Of a stretch of 41,931 bases of DNA, positions 1 to 7,217 are shown one piece after another. The DNA is from Lachnospiraceae bacterium (GTDB lineage Bacteria; Bacillota; Clostridia; Lachnospirales; Lachnospiraceae), in contig JAKSSD010000016.1 of the NCBI GenBank assembly GCA_024403275.1, positions 1-41,931 of the forward strand, written 5' to 3'. The notes below the pieces were generated by a model, which was given only the letters and a program-made list of their open reading frames with translations, searched no databases and had not been told where the DNA came from. The translations under genes and the position numbers were made by a program. Positions within the stretch are counted from its first letter, which is position 1. Every line of letters begins with the position of its first letter.

Positions 1-85
1 TTTCTGTCTGGTGTATCTCAATATCCTTCCAAATATGAGAATAATAATTCTTACCTACCTTGTACCAACCTAATTCGTTACTCAT
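1..85 (-). CDS. small hypothetical protein, 3' end outside window
   Basis: Partial gene. It starts at the ATG at 83-85 behind a good AAGGAG site and stays open for 28 codons to the window edge; the peptide begins MSNELGWYKVGKNYYSH. The start lies a few bases upstream of the stop codon region of no other gene but overlaps the end of the next small gene's neighbour at 78-260. If the right end of the window is joined to position 1 the frame closes at a TAA after 32 codons, which would make it a complete 32-residue protein. I do not recognise a family. The call rests on the ribosome binding site and the tight packing. Confidence 0.5.
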   Translation of the reverse strand, partial: MSNELGWYKVGKNYYSHIWKDIEIHQTE

Positions 86-260
86 TTGTTTTCTCCTTAT
101 CTATCTTAACGATTGCTAACAATACCTTCTGATTAATATTTTCTAACTCTATTTCAATATGTCTTAAATTGTTCTCAATAAGTGCTAGTGAACAACCGAA
201 CCATATGAATGTTACGACAATTACTACTGATAAACTAATAAATACCTGTAAATTAGTCAT
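78..260 (-). CDS. small single-pass membrane protein
   Basis: Sixty residues. Residues about 3-28 form one strongly hydrophobic segment (LQVFISLSVVIVVTFIWFG), followed by a charged, probably helical tail rich in Glu, Asn and Lys. This is the shape of an N-in or N-out single-pass peptide with a cytoplasmic or coiled-coil tail. It starts at the stop of the preceding gene, with GAGG upstream, so the two are probably translationally coupled. It lies in a run of small early-type genes, not beside the lysis genes at 9-10 kb, so a role as an accessory lysis protein is possible but unsupported. No family recognised. Confidence 0.6.
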   Translation of the reverse strand: MTNLQVFISLSVVIVVTFIWFGCSLALIENNLRHIEIELENINQKVLLAIVKIDKEKTNE

Positions 261-661
261 TATTCTTTCCTCGCTTTCTTCAAGTACAAATCAATGTAAT
301 ACTGAGTGTCATTAGTTCTTGGTACATCAATCCACGCTATGTCCTCACAAGCTAATTCAAGTGCTTTCTTGTGAACTCTAAAGTCGATAGTTTCATCTAA
401 AATATAACTCTTTTTAAACTTCGCTAAGATTTCTCGGTATGTTTCCTCACTAATATCTCCAGACTTATACCATTCAAGGGCGTGAATTACACACGCTACA
501 TCAAATATCAATTCAGAAATATCTTTGTCCTCGAATGGGTTATCACTACGTGCATACATATTCTCCTTGGGGTTACCCACATTTGAATAATGAACATTAG
601 CTTCGTCAAATAATGCATCATTCATTCTAAATGCCAAATAATCAAGACTTCCACCACTCAT
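260..661 (-). CDS. conserved phage hypothetical protein (MSGGS N-terminus)
   Basis: 133 residues. It opens with MSGGSLDYLAF and carries the segment ALEWYKSGDISEE near the middle. From memory, small proteins with an MSGGS start followed by a (A/V)EW(Y/W)xSGD block are common in phages of Bacillota and have no assigned function. No membrane segment or signal peptide is visible; the composition is acidic and helical. The start overlaps the stop of the upstream gene (TAATG), and the gene downstream starts at its own stop, so it belongs to a tight small-gene operon. Function unknown. Confidence 0.7.
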   Translation of the reverse strand: MSGGSLDYLAFRMNDALFDEANVHYSNVGNPKENMYARSDNPFEDKDISELIFDVACVIHALEWYKSGDISEETYREILAKFKKSYILDETIDFRVHKKALELACEDIAWIDVPRTNDTQYYIDLYLKKARKE

Positions 662-834
662 TATTCCTCACCTCTCAACAAATCTACAACTCTATCAGTT
701 ACATAATAGAACTGACCACCATCTTCCTCGTAGTAAATGTCACCAATATCAGTTTCACCTACCTTAACCAACTTGATTGTTCTTCCGTTGGTTTCAATAT
801 CTTCCAACTTGCTTACGATTTTAAACTTTGACAT
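661..834 (-). CDS. small hypothetical protein
   Basis: 57 residues (MSKFKIVSKLEDIETNGR...LRGEE). Its ATG sits behind a near-perfect AGGAGGTGA site, the strongest in this part of the window, and its TAA overlaps the next ATG. It is the first gene after the promoter at 942-969, so it should be well expressed at the head of this operon. The sequence is beta-rich and charged with no cysteine motif or membrane segment. I do not recognise it. Confidence 0.7.
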   Translation of the reverse strand: MSKFKIVSKLEDIETNGRTIKLVKVGETDIGDIYYEEDGGQFYYVTDRVVDLLRGEE

Positions 835-896
835 TTTGTCACCTCCTGTGTTATAATTAAGAGAAGGGTTTTCTAGTTCTTCTTCTCTTTTCTCCG

Positions 897-927
897 AGCC
901 TTACATCATTTCTTGTGGTGTAAGGCT
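897..927 (-). promoter_or_regulatory. leader hairpin between promoter and first gene
   Basis: A 9 bp inverted repeat (AGCCTTACA / TGTAAGGCT) with a 13-base loop that can pair further inward. It lies between the promoter at 942-969 and the first gene of the operon, so it would sit in the untranslated leader. On the minus strand no T-run follows, so it is not a classic terminator in that direction; on the plus strand TTTTCTAT follows. It could stabilise the leader RNA or terminate transcription entering from the other direction. Confidence 0.5.
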
Positions 928-941
928 TTTCTATGTTTCTA

Positions 942-969
942 ATTCTATCACTTTAATTTTAAATTGCAA
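942..969 (-). promoter_or_regulatory. predicted sigma-A-type promoter
   Basis: On the minus strand TTGCAA at 964-969 is followed after 16 bases by TAGAAT at 942-947. It lies just past the primase stop codon and faces the small-gene operon starting at 834. The same pair of boxes (TTGCAA, TAGAAT) with a 17-base spacer recurs at 25283-25311, which makes a chance match less likely. Confidence 0.5.
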
Positions 970-976
970 TAGGTTT

Positions 977-1747
977 TTAAGAATATCTACAAATACTTTT
1001 AATAATGTTCTTAACTTCTCTCTCTGCGATAGGTGGCACACAAGCTACCTTATTGCACTTCATAAGTTCTCTGTACATAGCTTCTCGATTGTACCCACAG
1101 TTTCTCAAATACCCTGCATAACTTGTTAAGCTATGGTTTCTACCACCTTCCAGAACTGATGGATAAGTGATAGATAAATCTATCTTATCACCAGATAGTC
1201 TATTGAATGAAGGTTGATAGTATCTATTACCAACTGATATCTTAGTGCTTACACGTAGTTCTTCTTCGTTAAAGTATGCTTCACAAATATGTGATACATC
1301 ACAATCTGTGATTTCTTCAAACATAAAAGTGTTACCTGTTAGTATCACATATCGCTTGTTTTTGTAAATCTCAATACCTCGCTTAATATTGTTCTTGCCG
1401 TCAAAAGGAATATCTGACTTACAGATGATGTGAATACCTGTACCACTTCTACTTACTTCTGTGTAGCTACATAGTTCTAAGATGATATTCATAGCGAAGT
1501 CATTAGGCACTCCCCCCTGTACACAATCATCAATGTCTACGACTACGTAACCATCATTATTGAATACAAATCCTACACTATCGTAGTTCCCTACTTCTAC
1601 ACTCTTACAAGCACTCTCGTAATCACTCCACCCATTAGGATCACTACACGATGCTGCCTTGTATTCAAATGCTTTCATAGGTATCTTACTGTCGTTACTA
1701 GCACATACCCACTTAGGTATGCTTCTTAACTCAATAGGAACACTCAT
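977..1747 (-). CDS. archaeo-eukaryotic-type primase with PriCT-like C-terminus
   Basis: 256 residues. Synthesises primers for phage DNA replication. The AEP core motifs are visible: the metal-binding DIDD at about 71-74, the SGTGIH motif at about 101-106, and EIYKNKRYVILTG at about 126-138. The C-terminal 55 residues (RNHSLTSYAGYLRNCG...REVKNIIKS) look like the PriCT-1 helical domain. The ATG at 1747 is chosen because GAGGTGG lies just upstream; a GTG at 1759 is in frame but lacks a site. It is last in the DNA-metabolism operon. Unlike many phage primase-helicase fusions, the helicase is a separate gene at 39.3-40.8 kb. A GGGGGGAGT motif lies inside the gene near 1505-1515. Confidence 0.85.
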   Translation of the reverse strand: MSVPIELRSIPKWVCASNDSKIPMKAFEYKAASCSDPNGWSDYESACKSVEVGNYDSVGFVFNNDGYVVVDIDDCVQGGVPNDFAMNIILELCSYTEVSRSGTGIHIICKSDIPFDGKNNIKRGIEIYKNKRYVILTGNTFMFEEITDCDVSHICEAYFNEEELRVSTKISVGNRYYQPSFNRLSGDKIDLSITYPSVLEGGRNHSLTSYAGYLRNCGYNREAMYRELMKCNKVACVPPIAEREVKNIIKSICRYS

Positions 1748-2000
1748 TTGCCACCTCACTCTGAATTTTATTCATGATATATGCACCGTTCATTTCTGAC
1801 AAACAAAGTAGTGTATCACAGAAGCTACTCTTGAAGAAGTCCTCGCACTCCTTAATTTCATCTTTGTCAAAGTCTTTAAGTGCTTTTCTATAATCATCTG
1901 CTACACGGCTTACAATACTTACGGCTAACAACTCATAAGGGTCATAAACAACCTTCTTATCACTCTCTACTTCTGACTTAATCTTATCAATATCTAACAT
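1731..2000 (-). CDS. small acidic hypothetical protein upstream of primase
   Basis: 89 residues, charged and predicted helical, starting MLDIDKIKSEVESDKK behind an AAGGAG site. Its 3' end overlaps the primase start, so translation is probably coupled and the two may act together. A terminator-like hairpin at 2024-2055 lies immediately upstream, so expression may depend on readthrough. No motif or family recognised; a helicase-loader or primase-partner role would be a guess from position only. Confidence 0.7.
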   Translation of the reverse strand: MLDIDKIKSEVESDKKVVYDPYELLAVSIVSRVADDYRKALKDFDKDEIKECEDFFKSSFCDTLLCLSEMNGAYIMNKIQSEVANECSY

Positions 2001-2020
2001 ATAATTTCTCCTTTCAAAGC

Positions 2021-2055
2021 AAAAGGGTGCAACCGAATGTTATCGGCTACACCCT
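2021..2055 (-). terminator. terminator-like hairpin, possible attenuator
   Basis: On the minus strand AGGGTG pairs with CACCCT and, after a small internal loop, CCGA with TCGG, and the hairpin is followed by TTTTGCTTTG. It lies between the SSB-like gene and the gene starting at 2000. The T-run is short, so partial termination that lowers primase expression is more likely than a full stop. Confidence 0.55.
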
Positions 2056-2061
2056 ACAGTA

Positions 2062-2472
2062 TTAATCTAAAAATGACAAATCATCATCTGTTGAAGGTGT
2101 AGCAGGTTTATCCCACTTCTCATTATCTTCAACGTGTTCATAAGGTGTACCCTTGACTTTATTCCAAGCCTTCTTCTTTTCATCACCCTTCATATACTCT
2201 ACCTGTTCAATATCGAATTTAATATACTGACCAACTAGTGAGTTCTCGTCAATACTATCTTCCAAGTCAGGGAATACGGCAAGTGCTAAACCACTAAAAG
2301 CACCCATACCATTCTCATTCTCTAGGTCAAAGTTCTGCCACAACTTACCACCATTTTCTGTTACCAAAGTAAGTGATAGTCTACCGAAGTCCTTCTTGTA
2401 CTCAACATCTGTAATCTTGAATACGTTCATTCCTGCTACCAATCTTGGTGCAAATCTCTTAATCTCAATCAT
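2062..2472 (-). CDS. SSB-like protein with acidic C-terminal tail
   Basis: 136 residues. The N-terminal about 100 residues have the alternating beta pattern expected for a single OB-like fold, and the end is an acidic low-complexity linker closing in DDDLSFLD, like the C-terminal tip by which single-stranded DNA binding proteins recruit partners (bacterial SSB ends DDDIPF). It sits directly downstream of the YqaJ-type nuclease and ERF genes, as expected for a recombination and replication set. It could also belong to the DUF669-type phage family found at this position. SSB function is inferred from tail and context, not from a clear OB-fold match. Confidence 0.6.
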   Translation of the reverse strand: MIEIKRFAPRLVAGMNVFKITDVEYKKDFGRLSLTLVTENGGKLWQNFDLENENGMGAFSGLALAVFPDLEDSIDENSLVGQYIKFDIEQVEYMKGDEKKKAWNKVKGTPYEHVEDNEKWDKPATPSTDDDLSFLD

Positions 2473-3487
2473 TCTTCTTTTCTCTCCTTAATATTAGATT
2501 TTCACTAGTCTTAGTGTACTGTTCATACAACCCATCTTCCTTCAACTTGCTACTGTCTACAGAAGTCTTAGTTGACTTACTTAGTACCCAACTTGAACTA
2601 GGTGTTTTTAATATACACTTACTTGAGCCATCTGTCAACATATTTTCGTAAAGTTTTTCTTTAATTATTTCTTTTAGTTCTGACAGTTCATCTGCTAAAG
2701 GCTTAATGGCTGCTTCAAGTTCTTCTGCTCTAGCACATAGCGACATTACATCATCGTCTACTGTAGGGATTGCTCTAAGTTCTGTAAGAATATCCTTATC
2801 CTTCTTCTCGTCAAACTCTGGTGATATACCGAAGTTTACACAATCATTCCACCAAGTAGTAGCATATGCAATCTTATCTTCAAAGTCTGGGTACTTCTCT
2901 GATACCTTGAAGTCAATAACCTTGGTATTCGACATATTACATTCAAATGCGTTAGGATCTTCATAATCCTTATTCTCTAAGAAAGTAGCTACCATATACA
3001 CCTGGTCTACTCCAAGTAAGTAAGCATATAAACTAGCCTGTAAAGAATAATACTCTGGTACATCATCTACCCAATCTTCAACTCTCTTAGAAGTTTTCAT
3101 TTCCAATACGGCATAAGGCTTACCATCTTCACCTACTAAGATATAGTCCCACATTCCACCAAAGATAGGATTGTCGTGGAAGAAATCACCAAATGTCTTG
3201 TTGAAATAGTCCTTACCAAACATATCTTCTGGTGTAACCAAGTCTGACATACCATAAAAGTTCTTCATATAACTAGCCTGTTTAGGCTCTATAATTTTAC
3301 CTGCTTCCGTAAAAATCGAGCCTTCGAAGGGTTCTTGGTATGTCTTAGTAATCTCACACCAAGCCTTAAAAGGTGTACTCCACTTATTAACACCAAGAAT
3401 AGCACCAAATCTAGTACCTGTAATCTTCTTAGGTTTCTTAGGTGGAGAAATCTCCACCCTATTACCTACCCACTTTAACTTACTCAT
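2465..3487 (-). CDS. YqaJ/lambda-exonuclease-type recombination nuclease
   Basis: 340 residues. A PD-(D/E)XK nuclease that resects double-stranded DNA ends for phage recombination. The family signature GTRFGAILGVNKWSTPF is at about 23-40, an acidic-glycine core GGMWDYIL near 110-117, and the catalytic VLEMKTS near 127-133, followed by YSLQASLYAYLLG, which is the conserved QxxxY helix. The final third is a charged helical extension. The start is supported by GGAGGTAC. It lies between the ERF gene and the SSB-like gene, the usual neighbours of this nuclease. Confidence 0.87.
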   Translation of the reverse strand: MSKLKWVGNRVEISPPKKPKKITGTRFGAILGVNKWSTPFKAWCEITKTYQEPFEGSIFTEAGKIIEPKQASYMKNFYGMSDLVTPEDMFGKDYFNKTFGDFFHDNPIFGGMWDYILVGEDGKPYAVLEMKTSKRVEDWVDDVPEYYSLQASLYAYLLGVDQVYMVATFLENKDYEDPNAFECNMSNTKVIDFKVSEKYPDFEDKIAYATTWWNDCVNFGISPEFDEKKDKDILTELRAIPTVDDDVMSLCARAEELEAAIKPLADELSELKEIIKEKLYENMLTDGSSKCILKTPSSSWVLSKSTKTSVDSSKLKEDGLYEQYTKTSENLILRREKKND

Positions 3488-3708
3488 AACAGTACCTCCA
3501 TAGTTACATTGTTGTTAGATAATAGCACAATTTTAACACTATCATCAATATTCATAAACACTCCATCATTAAAGCACCAAGCCTTACTCTTGTTATCTAC
3601 TTTAAGATATAGGTATTTTCTATTATTCTCAATCATAAAGTATTCACCTTCATCTGCTTCTCCAAAAGTACACTCGCACTTTGAGTTGTAAATCACTACC
3701 TTAGCCAT
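3484..3708 (-). CDS. small hypothetical protein between erf and nuclease genes
   Basis: 74 residues, beta-rich (MAKVVIYNSKCECTFGEAD). It starts behind GGAGG inside the end of the ERF gene and ends overlapping the nuclease start, so the three genes are translationally coupled. There is no metal-binding array, only two cysteines close to the N-terminus. Unknown; an accessory role in recombination would rest on position only. Confidence 0.68.
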   Translation of the reverse strand: MAKVVIYNSKCECTFGEADEGEYFMIENNRKYLYLKVDNKSKAWCFNDGVFMNIDDSVKIVLLSNNNVTMEVLL

Positions 3709-4405
3709 TTAACTTTTCCTCCAACTTCTCTAGCCACTTAGAATATTCTGACTTCTTAATCTTAGTAAATCCTTCTGTGGCACTATTCAACTGTTTTGCG
3801 TAATCCTTGCTCTCTGGCTTCTTCTTTACAAGGTCACCAATCTTCTTAATAATTACACTTCTCATAGCATTGTCGATAAATCCATCTTCATCTACAAGTG
3901 CTTCCTTAATCTCCTTGCGTTCCTCTTCTGTCTTAGGCTTAATTGTAATCTTCTTCTCTGTCTTAGGTTCTTCCTTAATCTCGATAGGCTTATCTTCTGA
4001 CTTAGGCTCTGGCTTTGGCTCATTAAGTCCTGCATCGAAGCCATCACTCTCGATGATATTTAAAGCTACCATATAGAGATAACGACGGAGATATGTAATT
4101 GTACTTCCTAGTGTCTGTACCTCATTAGTACCCTTATTAGGCGCAGGGTATCTCATTGGTGATGTGAATACTACCTTATCGTCTGGGTTCTCACAGTTTA
4201 CGATTGTCATAGTAGCTTCTGTTTCTGTAAAGGAAACGATGCTTACCAATCCTAACTTAGCGAAGATACTTGTAGCTACAGGTACAATATCTTCCAATTC
4301 AAAGTAAGAATACATAATAGCCTTATTCTTACCAGACTTCTTTGTTCCGTTCTTGAGAAACTCTACTCTTGCTTCTAGCAACTTTGTAAATACGTTCTTG
4401 TTCAT
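3701..4405 (-). CDS. erf: ERF-family single-strand annealing protein
   Basis: 234 residues. Promotes annealing of complementary single strands in phage recombination. The N-terminal 120 residues carry the family pattern: a short N-terminal helix, the segment YSYFELEDIVPVATSIFAKLGL, a beta strand pair, and the conserved end TLGSTITYLRRYLYMVALNI. After about residue 125 comes a long Pro/Glu/Lys-rich linker and a basic C-terminal helix pair. The start overlaps the DNA polymerase stop with an AGAGGT site inside the polymerase end. Its partner nuclease is two genes downstream. Confidence 0.88.
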   Translation of the reverse strand: MNKNVFTKLLEARVEFLKNGTKKSGKNKAIMYSYFELEDIVPVATSIFAKLGLVSIVSFTETEATMTIVNCENPDDKVVFTSPMRYPAPNKGTNEVQTLGSTITYLRRYLYMVALNIIESDGFDAGLNEPKPEPKSEDKPIEIKEEPKTEKKITIKPKTEEERKEIKEALVDEDGFIDNAMRSVIIKKIGDLVKKKPESKDYAKQLNSATEGFTKIKKSEYSKWLEKLEEKLNG

Positions 4406-6231
4406 TCTCTTACCTCTCTTAAAAAATCTTCATAAAGTTCAATTACTTTTTCATTTTCTTTTTGAAATTTCATAATCTTTAATGTTGCAATATCAATATA
4501 CCATTGTCTGTAAATCTCGTCAATACCCAATTTATTATCATTATCAATAATACAATGCTCTGGTAATTTCTGTGTACCTGCTACCTGTTTATTCATCGAA
4601 CCTTGCTTTGTCTTATACAACTGTCCGTATCTCTTATTAGAAGTAGCATATACTCGATTACACATCTGTACAGGGATCAACTGACCATCTACCTCGTGGT
4701 ATGCACCATCGTACTTATGACTAGCTTTACAAATAAGCTGAAAATCCTCTTTAACGGTACAGTTATTGACAGTTTCGTCAACTTTAGTACCCTTAACGAA
4801 GTAATTTAGAATAGCTTTAGAAATTATAGGTGCTTGATTATTAACCGAAAAAGCACCAACTGTTGATATACCTCGTACCAACTCACCACCCTTACACTTC
4901 AAAGTACCATCTGTCTGTACCTCGATGTAGTTATTAACATCACGTTGAACAACACCACTAATGTTATCAGTTTCCAAAGTGATACCCGATGCTTCTACCC
5001 ATTCTTCTGATAACTTCTCAATCCAACGTCTTTCAGATTTATCTGCACTAATCATTACACCATCTGTATTTACCTGTATAACCTTTACAGTTTTACATTC
5101 TGTGTAAAGCATATTAGCTAACCATAGAAGCAACAACTGTCCTGTAATACAAGTGCTACGCATCATAAGAGGATCATAAAGGTCATTATACTTATCACCC
5201 TTGCAACCATATGTGGTATTAACAACTAGCTTTAGGTCATTTGCCGTTTGCTTATCTCCAGACTTCTTGGCAGCTACACGTTCTCTTATAACACCAACGT
5301 ATTTATTAGGATCTGCCATACACCTAGATGTGTAATGATATACTCTATCAATATTAGGATAAAAACTGTCACCATCTTTATTTAGTATCTCTCTTTCATC
5401 TGTAGCAAATTCCTTATAACCTTCTATTGCCCCGTGAATACCACCAAAAGCAACCTTACATTTACATTCACCTAAGTAGAACTCATACTCTGAATGGAAC
5501 AGTTCATCGTCTGGAATACTCTTATCGTGAATTCTCTTGAAGAAGTTTAGCACTTCTGTAGGAATGTAATTATAGTCAATATTAGAAGGGAATATATACT
5601 CTCTTTCATCGTGAAATGTTCTTTTCCTTGCACCAAGGTACTTAGCCGTTAGTTTAGCATTAGTAAGATATAAACTCTCAACTCTATCTAATCCACATCT
5701 AGCACCAAGAGATACCTTAGTATTTAGGTACGCCCCCCTATGTTTTTTCAATTCAACTGTAGCTTCTGTATCTTGTCTAACGTAGTAAATTACTTCCTCT
5801 AACTCTTTATCCGTTAATACGTGGTCAATATCGAAGTCTACTGTACTTTCAACAATGTTTCTATGAGTATGTGCTTCAAATGATTTAAGTGACATTCCAG
5901 CTTGTGTATCGTCCATCAAATCATAGAAATTGTATTTGGCATAACAACCCTTGCTATACTCACTCTCCCAACCTTGCACTCCATACTTGATAATATCATC
6001 GTTAAGTGCTTTAACCCACTCTGGTGATTTACGATTTAGAATGGCATTAAGGATATATCTATCGTAATGTTTGATGTTAAATCCATAGTAAACATCTTCA
6101 TTAGTCATATATCCCAATATGCCATCATAATCATTATGGAAGGTTACGTGGTTATTTGCACTATCACAGAAGTCTACTATCCAATCGTAAGCAAATACTT
6201 CAATATCTAAGCAAATATCCTTATCTTCCAT
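4402..6231 (-). CDS. family B-type DNA polymerase with 3'-5' exonuclease
   Basis: 609 residues; the phage replicase. Exonuclease motifs: DIEVF near residue 9-13, FNIKHYD near 53-59 and YVRQDTEA near 152-159. Polymerase motif A reads DGDSFYPNI, motif B KLVVNTTYG, and motif C QVNTDGV in place of the classical YGDTDS. In motif C the second, metal-binding aspartate is kept while the first is asparagine. I chose the ATG at 6231, which has GGAG six bases upstream, over an in-frame TTG at 6243. It is short for a family B enzyme and lacks an obvious long N-terminal domain. It lies in the replication and recombination operon between the metallophosphoesterase and erf. Confidence 0.85.
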   Translation of the reverse strand: MEDKDICLDIEVFAYDWIVDFCDSANNHVTFHNDYDGILGYMTNEDVYYGFNIKHYDRYILNAILNRKSPEWVKALNDDIIKYGVQGWESEYSKGCYAKYNFYDLMDDTQAGMSLKSFEAHTHRNIVESTVDFDIDHVLTDKELEEVIYYVRQDTEATVELKKHRGAYLNTKVSLGARCGLDRVESLYLTNAKLTAKYLGARKRTFHDEREYIFPSNIDYNYIPTEVLNFFKRIHDKSIPDDELFHSEYEFYLGECKCKVAFGGIHGAIEGYKEFATDEREILNKDGDSFYPNIDRVYHYTSRCMADPNKYVGVIRERVAAKKSGDKQTANDLKLVVNTTYGCKGDKYNDLYDPLMMRSTCITGQLLLLWLANMLYTECKTVKVIQVNTDGVMISADKSERRWIEKLSEEWVEASGITLETDNISGVVQRDVNNYIEVQTDGTLKCKGGELVRGISTVGAFSVNNQAPIISKAILNYFVKGTKVDETVNNCTVKEDFQLICKASHKYDGAYHEVDGQLIPVQMCNRVYATSNKRYGQLYKTKQGSMNKQVAGTQKLPEHCIIDNDNKLGIDEIYRQWYIDIATLKIMKFQKENEKVIELYEDFLREVRE

Positions 6232-6233
6232 CT

Positions 6234-7217
6234 TTATCTCCAATTCTTATAGTCGTCTTTAATTGCCTTATCGTAGGTAATCAACTCACTAGTTAGTGAT
6301 AATAACTTACCTTCTCTGTCTACCTTGATAGTGATAATCCAGCCACCCATATCAACGGCAATACCCTTACCAAGTGTGAAAGGGGTTGCACTCTGAAATG
6401 CACCTGTCTGGAATACGTGTACACCTCTACGATACAACTGTTCTATCTTGTGGTAATGACCAATAGCTAAGATGTTAGGCTTATCATCACTATCAAAACT
6501 CTCTACCATCTTCTGTGGCTTGTATGACAAAGCATAAGTAGTTCCGTCCCAAGGGTGTCTAAGTTCCAATGTACACTTAGGTGTAATATTGATCCTTGCT
6601 CGGTCTTGTCCAAGGTATATCATATCATCACGTTCATTAGCAATCATCTTACCAATGTTACAACCACATCGTCTAGTGATACTTGCATCGTGGTTACCTG
6701 TAATGAAGTATGTAGTCATACCTTCTCTACGTGGATAGTTCTTAACAATCTCTGCTACGTGATCATCTACTCCCTGTGTGTAACACTCATATTGGTGTCC
6801 CATACGCATCTGTTCACCTTCATCAATATCTCCTGTATGATATACAGTAGTGATACCTCTCGAAGCGCAAATGTCATAGAAGTTATGCAAGTGTGTCAAC
6901 TGTGTGTACTTAGAGTTAATCTGTGTATCACCCATCAAACCAAATGTGATAGTCTGAATATCATCGTGCCAATTGGTATCATAAACTACAGGTACTTTAT
7001 TCTCAAACACATCAATCTTATGTGGCTTATTTTCTTCTTCCTCTACAAAGTTTTTAACATTCTCACTTGGCTTAGTCATATTCAACATATCATAGACAAT
7101 ATCTTTGACGTTCTCTGGTGTAGTCTTGTATCTATCAGCTACATACTTATAACTTCGCTGATTTTTCTTAACTAAGTACACCATCATTTCCTTGTCTGCT
7201 TTTGAAAAGTTATTCAT
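6234..7217 (-). CDS. calcineurin-like metallophosphoesterase with N-terminal HTH
   Basis: 327 residues. Metal-dependent phosphoesterase, probably acting on DNA. The signature set is complete: GDTQ near 96-99, GDIDEG near 129-134, GNHD near 175, and GHYH near 253. The first 50 residues look like a helix-turn-helix (NQRSYKYVADRYKTTPENVKDI), which would give DNA contact. Similar two-part proteins occur in phage replication operons next to helicase and polymerase; SbcD-type nucleases share the core but are longer and paired with SbcC, which is absent. Start overlaps the helicase stop. Confidence 0.83.
   Translation of the reverse strand: MNNFSKADKEMMVYLVKKNQRSYKYVADRYKTTPENVKDIVYDMLNMTKPSENVKNFVEEEENKPHKIDVFENKVPVVYDTNWHDDIQTITFGLMGDTQINSKYTQLTHLHNFYDICASRGITTVYHTGDIDEGEQMRMGHQYECYTQGVDDHVAEIVKNYPRREGMTTYFITGNHDASITRRCGCNIGKMIANERDDMIYLGQDRARINITPKCTLELRHPWDGTTYALSYKPQKMVESFDSDDKPNILAIGHYHKIEQLYRRGVHVFQTGAFQSATPFTLGKGIAVDMGGWIITIKVDREGKLLSLTSELITYDKAIKDDYKNWR

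Noticed and set aside
6555-7175. Plus-strand frame of 206 codons inside the metallophosphoesterase gene
   Set aside because: No ribosome site, Cys/Ser/Ile-rich composition typical of an antisense shadow, and it lies wholly within a gene with complete motifs.
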